Shown here: one piece after another, positions 12,390-23,059 of the stretch
How positions within the stretch are numbered: position 1 is the stretch's first letter
Layout: each line of letters starts with the position of its first letter
Assembly (NCBI RefSeq): GCF_021462225.1
Contig: NC_061806.1
Location: 3,653,234 to 3,717,233, forward strand
Length of the DNA: 64,000 nt
Origin: Girardinichthys multiradiatus
Taxonomy: Eukaryota > Chordata > Actinopteri > Cyprinodontiformes > Goodeidae
Direction of reading: 5' to 3'
The notes under the pieces: generated by a model
The model's input: the letters and a program-made list of their open reading frames with translations, nothing else
Database searches by the model: none
What the model was told of the DNA's origin: nothing
Translations under genes and position numbers: made by a program

Positions 12390-13195
12390 ACTCTACAAAC
12401 TGCTGAATAAAAATCTACTACGTTTTGGTTATTTAGAAAACCAGTCCTAGGTTAGATATGTACATATTCAGGTGCCGAACTATTGTGAGAAGCTTGTGGA
12501 GATAAAAAAAATAAAAACACATGTCATTAATTATAATGACTTTTATTTAGCAAATAGAAATAATTTTGATAATCCTTACTGACCTAAAAATGATTAAAAA
12601 TGGTTATGTCTTTTTACCAAGTGTATTTAAATATCTGGTTTCAGCTGAATGCTGGAGTGGAAGGGCCCTACGAGGACTTCCCACAAGCTCTGCATTTGGT
12701 TTCCCATGTTGTATGAAATGTCCTGGATAGAACCAACTTTGTTCTTGTACTTACCACCTCTTTAAGGAGTAACATTGAGGACCCAGAAATTCAGCAACAA
12801 CACAGGAGTATTTATTGAATAAATATCATAATTAATATTCAGGCCACTGATCACCACTCGTAGTTCTGCAGAGAAAAGCAGCAGTTTGCTTTCTCAAATA
12901 TTCCAGAAGGAGTGCAAATGTAAAAGTCAGTTTTGCTAACCTGCAGAACTGAGGAGCTCATAACTTTTTCGGACTGTGGGGCCGTCTTGTTATTGACGAT
13001 CCCGCCCACATTGAGATGGTACACATTTGTAATAGAAAAAGAAATAAGAGAGTAGAACTGACCAGAGATGAACCACGTTGAGTTGGTACTAATGGAAAAG
13101 GGGCATTAGGCATGGCTCAGGTGGGCTGAATAAGGCTGATTAGAGCAAAGAGACTTGGCAGGAATCACATGATGACATGAAAACATAAATAAAGC
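12390..13195. other. Non-coding DNA, nothing recognised
   Basis: AT-rich stretch without recognisable coding or repeat content. Confidence 0.4.
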
Positions 13196-13440
13196 ACCGG
13201 CATGGCATTCTCTCTTTCCACTGATGACTGTACCTCAGCATACCTGTTTGTGAACCCCCGCAAGTTCGCAGATGACACCACTGTCATTGGTCTGATCTGG
13301 GGTCAAACGGGACTGCATACAACGGGAGTTGTATCGACTGGTGCTGTCTGAACCACCTGGAGCTCAACCTGCTCAGGACTGTGGGGATGATGGTGGACTT
13401 CAAGAGAACACCTCCCACACATCCTGGACACAAAGGGCCT
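13196..13440 (+). pseudogene. LINE reverse-transcriptase fragment (L2-like)
   Basis: A 240-bp scrap whose translation includes NPRKFADDTTVIGLI, the FADD catalytic box of a non-LTR RT. About 40 codons on and after frame changes comes HLELNLLRTVGMMVDFKRT. These are the adjacent motif C and thumb segments of L2/CR1-like elements. No endonuclease or 3' tail accompanies it, so it is a truncated fossil. Confidence 0.7.
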
Positions 13441-13640
13441 GATCCTCAAAAGGTTTGCGTGTATAAAAACACGTCCAAACTGGATTGCATGTGCAAAGCT
13501 GATCTACAAACTAGGTGTAAATTGAATTGCGGGTGTAACATGAGCGGAACAGCTGGCACAAACTTTTTAGCATGTTTGCCTTCATGACTATGCAAAACAT
13601 ATTCTAATTACCCAAACACGCACAGTTTTGGGAGGAGGAT
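13440..13640. repeat. Possible terminal piece of a DNA transposon
   Basis: Begins gggcctgatcctcaaaagg and continues with 'gtttgcgtgtataaaaacac'. The GGGCCTG start resembles Harbinger-type termini, and a Myb/SANT protein of Harbinger type lies 1.3 kb downstream, but no matching inverted end was found. Weak assignment. Confidence 0.3.
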
Positions 13641-14173
13641 ATGCAAATAAAATTCCTTCCACCCACAATGCGATTTATCAAAAATAAAAACAGATTGCAA
13701 AAAAAACAAAAAACTGTCCTGTGCACTCCTTGTACTGATGGAGTGGTCTCAGTGCACGCCTGGGGAGTTGGTGTGGTGGTGGTGTGTGAATGAGTTGGTG
13801 GAGGTAAATACAGCTGTTTAGAGCTGTAGTTCAGCTCTAAACAGTAGTGGCTTATCTGGGTTTTATAATTGATATTTAATGGTTTAACTGTAGCTTTTAT
13901 TATTTTCACGTCTTTAAACGTTTTTACAGTTATGTAGCACTTTGAGATACTTGTATAAATGCAATTTATTATTAGTAGTATTATTATCATATTAGCATTA
14001 TTACCTCGAACTTCATGGCTTCAAACCTTATCCTTCTTTTATAATCACTCTGCACTCCGACACTCTCCATGAGGAAAGGCAGTAGCACCTGCCATTTCCT
14101 CATTTAAACAAGACGGTCCAAACCACTTTCCTACCTGTTTTCCATTGCACGCAATCTTTATAGATCCCCCGCA

Positions 14174-14211
<38 letters not shown>

Positions 14212-14885
14212 CACCAGAAAATGACTACTGTATGCAGGCAAGTATGATATTATAGATGTGATTAATGTTTGAGGGGTATAACTGTCATATTTTGTGAGCA
14301 CCATCTTCTAATTCTGCATATTCCTGATTACATCTTAGCGATGTGATCCAGCCAGCCCTTTAAACTTGATGGATGAAAGAGGAATCACAAACATCTGCAG
14401 ACCACCTGTGTGATGCTTCGCTCAACAATCCAGAAAGACAAACCAAAGGTCTCAGTTGCAGCATCCCATCCAAGTCTCTGACCTTGTGAGAGATTTAACC
14501 ACACTGCCAGAGACTTTCTGTTCAGAAAGACATCTGCCTCTTTGTTCTGTTGAAGAGGTTTTTCCAGGAACCAGTCACTCAGGCTGATCCTGCTGTCACC
14601 ATTGTAAATACTTATACATAGTTTTATTTTATGCCTTTTGTCTTGTAATCTTGATCTGTTTGAATGTTTTCTTCCCCCATTCTGTTTAAAATGCTGTTTG
14701 TAATTTTCATAATAAAATCTGTTTATAACTTTAAATGAAGTTGATGTATTGTTTGATCAAATGTAAATAACATTAGTGACAAAAACAATTTTGAAATTTA
14801 TTAGAACACCTTAAAACTTTAAGAAACTATCTGAACAAAACATATTTATTTATTTCTTATATAGCACCTTATTTTGGTGCCATTC
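13641..14885. other. Non-coding DNA with a microsatellite
   Basis: Apart from the TA/CA array at 14174-14212, nothing is recognised. Part of it may belong to a decayed Harbinger element because its two edges carry a Harbinger-like end and a Myb/SANT coding region, but this is inference. Confidence 0.35.
14174..14212 (+). repeat. (AT)n(CA)n microsatellite
   Basis: An uninterrupted AT dinucleotide run of about 27 bp passes directly into a CA run of about 12 bp. Confidence 0.95.
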
Positions 14886-15608
14886 TTAGGAAAACAGTCT
14901 GTCCATTCTCTGTGCCCTCATGTCCTCCCTGATCAACTCCATCATCTCCTCATCTTTGTCCCTCTTTCTTTTCTGATCCCTTCCTGCTGGCTCACTGTCT
15001 TCCTCCTCCATCTGGTTGCCCACCGCTCCGCTTGGCCCTGGAGTGTCCTCAGGGATGGAGGCAATTAGGACAGGAGGTGTTGTGGAAGACCTCTGTCCCA
15101 ACACCTCATCCATAAGGACAAACCAGGGCCAAGTAGCAGCAGTGGGCTTTTCACTGACTCCCTCTCCTGACCCTGGATACTTACAATCCTAAAGTTAGAT
15201 GGAAGAAAAAAAAATTTACCAAACAGAGAAACCAACAAGATTTTTAGAAATATTTTTTTATTTGTGTGTGACATGAGAACTTCTGAACATACTTTATATT
15301 CCTTTTTCATATTATCCCACTTTTTTTGGGGCCTGCAAGGGGGTGACCTTCCCCTGTTGGCCCATCTTCTCCAGAATTGTCCTAAACAAGCAAAAGGAAA
15401 GAAGGAAAACCAAAAGAAGTTTGTTAATCACTGGATGGATATTTATGAAAGTTAGAAAGATAGGAGTTATTGAAACTGGACAGAAACTGACTGCAAAGAA
15501 TGTTGTTATTGTACCTCCAAGCCACGGTGGCTGAGTTTTTAGCTCCAGTAAAAAGGTGGTGGTTCTCACCCCTGAGCTTAATAAACTGGCCCGTCTGCTC
15601 CTTTGTCC
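14886..15608 (-). pseudogene. Harbinger-type Myb/SANT-like DNA-binding protein, three exons, one frameshift
   Basis: Three exons with matching splice signals can be read on the minus strand. Exon 15608-15515 follows a pyrimidine-rich AG acceptor and encodes GQFIKLRGENHHLFTGAKNS then ATVAWR, ending at GTACAA. Exon 15381-15293 follows 'cttgtttag' and encodes TILEKMGQQGKVTPLQAP then WDNMKKEYK, ending at GTATGT. Exon 15188-14886 follows 'ctttag' and encodes DCKYPGSGEGVS, TAATWPWFVLMDEVLGQR and an acidic/basic tail ending RMDRLFS. The trihelix-like Myb/SANT fold with the CKYPGSG and ATWPWF blocks is typical of the second protein of PIF/Harbinger transposons. A single extra A in a run of seven (near 15321-15327) breaks the middle exon. 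A further 5' exon must exist beyond 15610 but was not found, and no transposase was seen nearby. Confidence 0.75.
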
Positions 15609-15611
15609 CTA

Positions 15612-16631
15612 AACAACAAAAACAACAAAAAAAAACATCTTGCTTAATATCAGTGTATCAGTTTTTATTTTATTTTACATTTGTCTTAATTTGCAGAATA
15701 TATTAAAATATTTCTATGCAAATGCCTAAAACAAGCCCTTTCAAACTTTTCACTTCTTTACTGAGATTTGCTTGCATTTGAAAGTGTATTTCTTTCAGCT
15801 GTACCTGGAATCACGAATTATAATGCTAGCTGAATTATAAATATACTTTTAAAAACACAAATAGCACATTTCTTCATCAAAAATGAATATTTAAAAGCTT
15901 ATTTATGCTCAATCACACTCTCCAGCGATACGGTAAGATTACATAAATTGTCCATTTATTCAGGTTAACTTTAATATCACCTGTAATGTCAAATCAACTT
16001 ACATGAACAAATGACACAATACATTAAAATAATACTAACATAAACTGTTAGAAATCACTTGTGTTTCACGTTCACTGTGATGACTGGCAGCAGGAGCTCA
16101 GTGCCGATAGTCCGGTCAGATCTCTAGCTCGCCCCACCGCCGGTAGGACTGGCGAGGCAAGCCGGGAGTTAATACGGCGGGAACGGAAACCTCCGAACAC
16201 GTCGGAGCACGTTTGAAATTAAGCGATGTCTTGATAAATCAAGCAGATTTTTTACGTCTACACAGTTATATTCCCACACTACAAACATTGTAAAAGTTCA
16301 TTTGTGTCACAGAAAGTGTAACACAACTTTTGCCACTGTGGTTCGCCATGGCTGCCCCTGTTTGACCAAACCGCTTAGACTCGCAATTAATAATGGGAAA
16401 AAATGGACCGCGAAGGATACACACAACTCATCCTTCAAATTGGGCAGAAGAAGGACACATTTGTCGGCAGCATCTGACAGACCTTCCGCGCTGCACTGTG
16501 ACGTAATCGGCCCGCAAGTACGGACTTGGAAGGATCCAGGACACACCTTCGGCCTGCACATGGATCCTCCTTCTTCCTGTTTATTGACCAATAGTAGAGG
16601 AGCTGGAGAGAAGAAGGCATCCCTCCTCATT
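15612..16631. other. Non-coding DNA, probable transposon end
   Basis: 15612-16060 is AT-rich with nothing recognised. 16080-16620 is GC-richer, includes ctccttcaaattgggcagaa-like sequence and CpG-bearing blocks, and reads like the terminal or promoter region of a transposable element. No coding region or inverted end was identified. The gypsy RNase H sequence begins abruptly at about 16632. Confidence 0.35.
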
Positions 16632-17270
16632 TGCATAATGACCGATCACAAAAATCTGGCCTACTTGCAAACAGCAAAGAGACTGAACCCCTGCCAATCA
16701 CATTGGTCATTGTTTTTCTCACGCTTTGATCTCTCCATTTCTTACAGACCAGGCTCCAAGAATATCAAGCCGGATGCTTTTTCCCGGCTTCATTCACCAG
16801 ATTCTACTGAGAAGGAGACCGAACCCATTGTGCCGTCCCATTGGACTTTTGGAGCACTGGTTTGGGAGATACAGAACCTTGTAGACAATGCCCTAAGAAA
16901 CGAACCGGACCCTGGTACGGGTCCTCCTAATAAGAAGTATGTACTTACCTCTGTTAGGTTTAGGCTAATTCGTTGGTTTCACACCGCCAAATTCTCAGGT
17001 CACCCAGGAGTTAGCAGAACTGTAGCACTCATTTCTACGGTTTTGGTGGCCATCTGTTCATAAAGATGTCACTGAGTACATACAGGCCTGTTCAGTTTGT
17101 GCCAGACAGAAATCGTGCAACCAACCTCCCTATGGCCTACTTCAGCCACTCAGTACTCCGAAACGCCCTTGGTCTCACATCGCTCTGGATTTTGTCACAG
17201 GTTGACCCATATCTAAGGGAAATACTGTCATTCTCACTATTGTTGATCGTTTTTCCAAGTCATGCCATTT

Positions 17271-17275
17271 AATAC
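17271..17275 (+). repeat. 5-bp TSD (left) of solo LTR
   Basis: AATAC immediately before the LTR corresponds to AGTAC at 17675-17679 (one mismatch). Removing the LTR and one copy restores the integrase codons around the insertion point. Confidence 0.6.
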
Positions 17276-17422
17276 TGTTAGGTATTATTAAGTCAACTCA
17301 GAGGCAAGAACGATACAGTCAGTTTTACTTGCAGCAAGGGTAGCTCACTTTGTAGTGCAGACTACAAAGTTTTGACACCCTATCTCTTTATTTATATGCA
17401 CAGTTCAACAGACAGTTCAGAC

Positions 17423-17459
<37 letters not shown>

Positions 17460-17498
17460 CTGAAAAGAGGCTGGTTCCCACGGGATGCGATTCAGCCT

Positions 17499-17547
<49 letters not shown>

Positions 17548-17674
17548 AAATAGATAACGATGATCCCACACACGGGAGGGCTGCATGGCAGAGCATGATA
17601 CAAAGCGGAGTGCAGCTGCACTACAGCACAAAGTTTTTACATGAGTGATAACAAGTTTTCGCACCCATCCAACA
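17276..17674. mobile_element. Solo LTR inserted in gypsy integrase, containing two GT arrays
   Basis: A 399-bp unit with TG...CA ends (TGTTAGGTATT ... CCATCCAACA) interrupts the integrase reading between CH and the VPLKKLP-type block. It is flanked by near-identical 5-bp repeats. No internal retroviral sequence is present, so this is a recombined solo LTR. A TATA-like 'tttatttatatg' lies at about 17384. GT dinucleotide runs at 17426-17456 and 17501-17545 lie inside it. Confidence 0.72.
17426..17545 (+). repeat. Two (GT)n microsatellites
   Basis: GT runs of about 31 bp and 45 bp are separated by a 44-bp unique spacer. Both lie inside the solo LTR. Open frames made of Val-Cys or Thr-His repeats over this stretch are artefacts. 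Confidence 0.95.
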
Positions 17675-18394
17675 AGTACCATTAAAGAAACTTCCTTCTG
17701 CTTTTTGTACTGCCCAGCTGTTGGTTCAACATGTTTTTCGCCTCCATGGCATACCTCAGGACATTGTGTCAGACCGTGGTCCTCAATTTATCTCGCGTGT
17801 TTGGAAACAGTTTTGTTTAGCCATTGGAGCCAATGCTTCCCTGAGTTCAGGTTGTTGTCCCCAATCAAATGGACAGACTGAACGCATGAACCAACAGATG
17901 GAGTTCGTTCTCAGATTCATGACCTCAACCGAAACTTTGGACTGGTGTATTTTTCTTCCCCGGGTAGAATATGCTATAAATTCAGAAATCTCATCCGCAA
18001 CAGGCCTCTCACCTTTTGAGATTTCCCTGGGCTATCAACCTCCTCTGTTTCCTGCTGATGAAAAGGATATAGGTGTAGCATCTATTTGGCACCACATACG
18101 CCATTGCAAACGGATCTGGAAAGATGCAACCAGAGCTCTTCTTCGTACGGCAGACCAGATCAAGAAATACGCAGACCACAGATGGCGGCCTGCAGCTACA
18201 TACCATCCTGGCCAAAATGTTTGGTTGTCCTCAAGAGACATTCCACTGAAAGCTATGTCCAAAAAACCGTCCCCTCGTTTCATTAGCCCTTACACTATTG
18301 ACTCTGTCATCAGTCCCTCAGCTCTCCGTCTGCATCTGCGTTCCAGTATATCCTGTATTTCATGTTTGCCAATTTAAACCTTTCATTGCCAGTG

Positions 18395-18720
18395 CTATTT
18401 CTTATTTTGGCAATGTTCTGGAGGTGAAAGAAGGAAATCCTAGAAACCTGTTTAATATGGGATTTAAATGACATGTCCTGGTTTTTTACTTTATTACCGA
18501 AGGTCAATTTAATGCCATCCAGGTTAAGTGATTGACTAAGCAGTTTCTTTTTTAAAGACTCCGGTCCAAAGACGACAACTTTTGTCTTGTCTGAATTTAG
18601 AAGCAAAACATTTTAAGTCATCCAAGTTTTTATGTCTTCAAGACTTGCTTGTAGTCTAGAATCTTACCTTAAGATAACTGACTAAATGTTTTAATGGTGT
18701 TTGCGTTTTTAAATCCAAAC
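18395..18720 (-). pseudogene. L2-type LINE RT fragment
   Basis: On the minus strand from 18606 the translation reads MLLNSDKTKVVVFGPESL, then QDMSFKSHIKQVSR and FFHLQNIAKIRN. These are the post-catalytic RT segments of the same kind of L2-type LINE as at 44.4-54.1 kb (which there reads SDLNLQGHIK and FYHLKNISRIK). It is truncated at both ends; the solo LTR at 18773 lies just beyond. Confidence 0.72.
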
Positions 18721-18767
18721 TGCTGCCACACCAATCAACCGACATATGTTTTTGTTTGTTAAATACT

Positions 18768-18772
18768 GCTGC
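18768..18772 (+). repeat. 5-bp TSD (left) of solo LTR
   Basis: GCTGC here is repeated exactly at 19731-19735, directly after the LTR's terminal CA. Confidence 0.75.
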
Positions 18773-19730
18773 TGTCGTGAAGCGACATCTTTGGTCTTTG
18801 TTGTGGTCTTGTGTTTTCGACCTTTCATTTAGTTTGGGTTTTGTCTAAGTTCCTTTTGTGGTTTCTTTTCTATTACTTGTTATGGTTTTCTTATGACTAT
18901 TATTATATTCGTTGTTATTCTAGCTCCTTTGTCTTCCTTGTAGTCTCTAGTTTAGTTTCCCACTTAGTATATCTGTGTTTATTTATGTTTTGGCATTTGT
19001 TTACCTGCGCTCTTTGTTTACTAGTTTATTTTCTCTGTTCCTCCTCGTCCTGGTTCTCTTTCTGTGGTTTAGGTTTTGTTTATTTACGGTCAGGGTTTCT
19101 TTATGGGTTCTTTGTTAATTATTAGGTTTTGGTGTTTCTTCTGTTCCCTCTAGTTTCTCAGTTTACTTTAGTTAATGATTATTCTAGGTTCTTATGTCTC
19201 TTTTGGTTTATTATCTTCGTCTATAGTTTTGCTTAGTTCTGTTTCCCTGAGTTTTGTTATTTATAGTTCTGTTTTTGTAGTCAGGTTCCTTTGGTTATGT
19301 TATTGCCTAGCTTCCCTCATGTTCTCTTTGTATTCTAGTTTGGTCACCTTAGCAACCGTCCAGATTCCCTCAGTTCTCTATAGCCTGGTCCACACCTGAT
19401 TTCCATTCTCATCTGATTACCTGCCTCAGTATCTCATTGGTCCATACTCCACTTCCCTCTGTTCATAAGCTCTCTGTTTTTGTTTGTTCTTGACTGGTTC
19501 CTTGGTTCGTTCACCTATCCTCGTCTAAAGCTTCGACTACTATGTTCCTGCAGAGTCAACTCTTTAAGTTTTTGGAGTTTCGACTTGTGTTTTTGTACCT
19601 GCAGTGATTTTTGCTGCGTTTGGGAAAACCTTTTGAACTTATCTTTGAATAAAGAAAGAAGACTCCTTTAAACATGCAGCTGCCGAGCTCTTGTCTGTGC
19701 CTTGGTCACTCTAAACCTCAGAACGTGACA
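18773..19730 (+). mobile_element. Solo LTR, 958 bp
   Basis: The unit starts TGTCGTGAAGCGACA and ends AGAACGTGACA, with perfect 5-bp direct repeats (GCTGC) on both sides. It is T-rich with a CACACCTG...GATTACCTGCC block also seen in the solo LTR at 44.7 kb. An AATAAAG poly(A) signal lies near 19648, about 80 bp before the end, fixing plus orientation. No internal retroviral sequence flanks it. Hydrophobic open frames within it reflect T-rich composition, not proteins. Confidence 0.82.
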
Positions 19731-19735
19731 GCTGC

Positions 19736-21560
19736 TGTAGCTTTGCTCACGTTTGCTGGTCAGTTTGCCCCTTTGCCATTTATTTGCGGTTCTATTTATT
19801 ATTTGTCATGTCTGACTTATTCCAATTATAAAATGGTACAGTCTCTTTTATGATGTTTTTATTGTGCATTACTTTATACCTGCCAGGATGATGCTCTTTT
19901 CTTTTTTCATAGGTTTGATTTGTGCCAACTGCCCTAAGCACATGGGTTCAGACACAGAAAGCAACAGATTTCTATAGGATTGTCCTTTGAAATAATTCAT
20001 CATCGTTGGGTCAAAGCTTTCCTTCTTCCTATATGGCATTATGAATTGTCCTAATTAATATAAAGTAAAAAAACAGTGTGATTACTCATCAGGTGATTTC
20101 TATAGATTATTGAATGTTGTGCTATAATACTGATATATAATACCTGTATGCTCTATGTGGGTTTTCATAAATTCAACACAGACACTGTCTCTATGAGGCA
20201 GGTTTTTTTTTCCCAAGGCTGTGCAGCTGCTGGACAAACAGTTTTATGTGGGCCTGGGAGATCCTTGCTGTGCCACAGAAAACAGATAATCCTTTGTCTT
20301 TTCTTTTCCTCACTGACTTTTGTTTGACATCAGTGTTGCTTCTGTGCCAGCAGATACTTATAACAGGTGCACAGTGTTCAGGCTTTCAAAACCTGCCAAT
20401 TGTTTGCCATATGGAGAGAACAATGGGAGGGAATCTTTGTATGGAGTATAAATGCTGTCTATCTTTGCAGCTTAATCAGGATTCCTTCAAAGAAAATCAA
20501 TCCTGGTTCATAATGAAATATTAATGTTGTGTTTTTTCTTTTCTTTTTATCTACTGTATACTGAATTACATGGAGGTTGTGAAATGTATTACTGTAATCA
20601 AACATAAACATTTTCAACACTAATAGTTACCTCCATGAAGGGGCTTGCTCTCAGTACTGCTTGCCTGTCTGGGTATTTGTAAGTGAGGTAAAGATGGAGC
20701 ACATGCAAAGGAGGAATGTGTTCAGGTTTGATGGAGAAAGCATCACCGTCTTAAATGAATATCCTGTACATTAGTAGAGGTCTGTCATTAAATCAGATTA
20801 CTATGAAAAAAATATTAATCAAAGGATGGATCATCATAACTTTGTCTATAAACATTAATAAGAGTTCATTTTGTTTGAGAGATGGATAGAGAGTCAGTGG
20901 TGAAACAAAGTCATGAACCAACAAAAAATGTTTTTATGGTCTGCAGGTAAATTCTTAAAAATGGCTTTTATTGAATGTTAATTATTATCTGCTTACTTTC
21001 TTGACATTTACTGCAAGATTGAGTCATTTTAAGGACAGTAGGTCTCTCAGATCATTGCAGGGTAATTGCGTAAAACAGCTTTTCCAACCTATTAGTTAGA
21101 GTTTGTTTTGTCTCAGAACTGAAATTGAGAAAACATTTTTCGTTAACTGACATGAATTAAAACTGTAATTAAAAGGAAAAAACCATAACCAACTGTAACT
21201 CTATTGTGCATTTATAAAACTAACTACAATGTGCTGAAATTATAAACAGGATACCCTTTGTTTTCATGTTCATCAATTTATTTAAAAGCCGTGCAAACAG
21301 ATGTGAAATGGATTTTTAGTCAGTTTAAACTTAGCTGTTGGCACCATACGGCACCCCATAGTCCCTGGCGACACTTTATAAATTACATTTGTGTTCACCA
21401 CGCTAACCGCAAAATGAAAAATATTATGTAACAAAGTGCCAGAATCCTATGTGGGAAGTATGACTGTGAGAGAGATTAAATTAAGCAGAGTTTTGTAGTA
21501 GAAACGGGTGATAAAATATGTGGAATACTTCCCAAGGGGAGAAGATGTGAGTACCTTAAT
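19736..21560. other. Non-coding DNA, nothing recognised
   Basis: About 1.8 kb of AT-rich sequence. A 92-codon open frame at 20246-20524 has no domain, no homologue I recognise and no splice context, so it is not called. Confidence 0.4.
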
Positions 21561-22037
21561 AAGCTAGCCTCTCTATGTCATAGTTTTGTTAATGATCTGA
21601 CCCACATGCAGAATAACACTCAGGTGATAAATAAAAAGTTTAAAAGATTTATTTTCACGGGAGTGAGATGGGTTTGAGATCCTGGACTGGACCCTCCAAC
21701 TGCACAGAAGATGGGGAGAGTGTAAGACCAGAGGAAATAAACAGTTATTGTAAAGCCAGTTTGTCTCTATGCTTACTGGGGGAAGGAAGATGGAAGATAG
21801 AGCACAGGTTGGAGGTACTTGCATGAGAGTTGGTTGGAGGGTGGACCTGGTTCGCTTTTGATTTGGTCCGGATGGTCGAAGAGCCAGGAAGCTGCCAGCT
21901 TGAACTTGATCCAGAGGAAATAACTGGAGACTTGAATCCTTATCCAGAAGTCAGAGAACGCTCTTTAAGAAGAGTCTTGAAACCAGCTTGAACTCAACCA
22001 GGTCTGGAAACAATCTGAGGAGGAGGACACACTTGAA

Positions 22038-22946
22038 TTACTCAGAGTTTAAGAAGAAACAAGAAAGCAAAACTAGAGCTAGAGAATCAATGGTGAGGAC
22101 CGGCTTAATCTGAGAGACGTGAAATGTGGGGTGAACTCGAAGACTTGAGGGCAGACGCAGACGTACCGCAGAGGGGCTGATCACAGACTCGATTAAGTAG
22201 GGCCCGATGAAACGAGGAGAAAGGTTCTTGGACATGGATTTGAATATGTCTCGAGATGAAAGCCAAACTCTCTTACCGGGATGATACTCAGGTGCGGCTC
22301 TGCGTCGTTTATCTGCGAATCTCTTATTCTGGGATGCTGTGCGTTGAAGAGCGTGAATGGTGGATTCCCAGATGCGCCTGCAGCGATGGATGTGGTGATG
22401 AACAGACGTTACTGCAATGTCTTTCTCGTCAGCTGAGAACAGAGGTGGCTGGTAACCGGTGGATGCTTCGAATGGGGAAAGACCAGTAGCTGAGGAGATA
22501 TGAGAATTGTGAGCATATTCAATCCAGGAACGATATGTACACCAGTCTGTTGGGTTGGTGGAAGTGAGGCATCTGAGGGTGGACCCCAACTGTTGATTCA
22601 TTCATTCGGTCTGTCCGTTTGACTGTGGATGATAACCAGAAGTTAGTGACACCTTAGCCCCCAAAGCTAAACAGAACTGTTTTCACACCTGAGAAATAAA
22701 CTGAGGTCCGCGGTCAGAGAGTATATCCTGGGGAATACCATGTAGTCTGAAAACGTGTTTAATGAGTAGTTGTGCTGTTTGGAGGGAGGATGGTAGCTTC
22801 TTCAGAGGAACTAGATGGCAGGCTTTAGAAAAACAGTCAACTATGGTTAAGATGGTGGTCATGCCCTTTGAAGTCGGGAGCCCAGTTATAAAGTCCCAAG
22901 CAATGTGGGACCAAGGTCGTTTAGGGATGCAGAGGGGTTGAAGCAA
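22038..22946 (-). pseudogene. Gypsy integrase (core and C-terminal domains)
   Basis: The core reads [28 protein letters not shown] and [13 protein letters not shown]. It is followed by SNGQTE, a TGA stop where the sister copy at 17.88 kb has CGC/Arg, then MNQQLGSTLRC. The C-terminal domain has YHPGKRVWLSSRDI and LSPRFIGPYLIESV (GPY/F). The reading ends about 25 codons after HPTFHVSQIKPVL, before any chromodomain. The stop in the core is a single-base change, so the copy decayed recently relative to the rest. Confidence 0.85.
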
Positions 22947-23059
22947 TCCAGCAGGTGGTTGATTAGTGGTCTTGTTTCTGGCGCAGATTGTTCAAGCTTG
23001 AACATACTCCCTTACATCAAGGTGGAGAAACGGCCACCAAAATTGTCTGTGTATCAAAG

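Larger units (their letters stand above)
16632..18390 (+). mobile_element. Ty3/gypsy retrotransposon fragment (RNase H and integrase)
   Basis: Starts inside RNase H with MTDHKNLAYLQTAKRLNP and SYRPGSKNIKPDAFSRL, the end of a gypsy RNase H. It continues with the integrase zinc-binding region ([14 protein letters not shown], then [14 protein letters not shown] in another frame) and the core (VDRFSKSCH; IVSDRGPQF; QSNGQTERMNQQ), giving the D, D and E positions. The C-terminal part has SATGLSPFEISLGYQPP and a PSPRFISPYTI GPY/F-like block. A 399-bp solo LTR splits the core at 17276-17674. Gag, protease and RT are absent, as are the element's own LTRs. A second copy of the same subfamily lies in opposite orientation at 22038-24440. 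Confidence 0.88.

Noticed and set aside
17372..17682. Open frames encoding Val-Cys or Thr-His repeats
   Set aside because: They are translations of GT/CA microsatellites inside a solo LTR.
18811..19399. Hydrophobic, membrane-protein-like open frames
   Set aside because: They lie in the T-rich body of a solo LTR; Phe/Leu/Val-rich products are expected from T-rich DNA.
20246..20524. 92-codon open frame with Cys and Leu
   Set aside because: No domain, no splice or promoter context, and composition typical of random AT-rich DNA.
22256..22489. Plus-strand open frame of 77 codons
   Set aside because: Antisense shadow of the minus-strand gypsy integrase.
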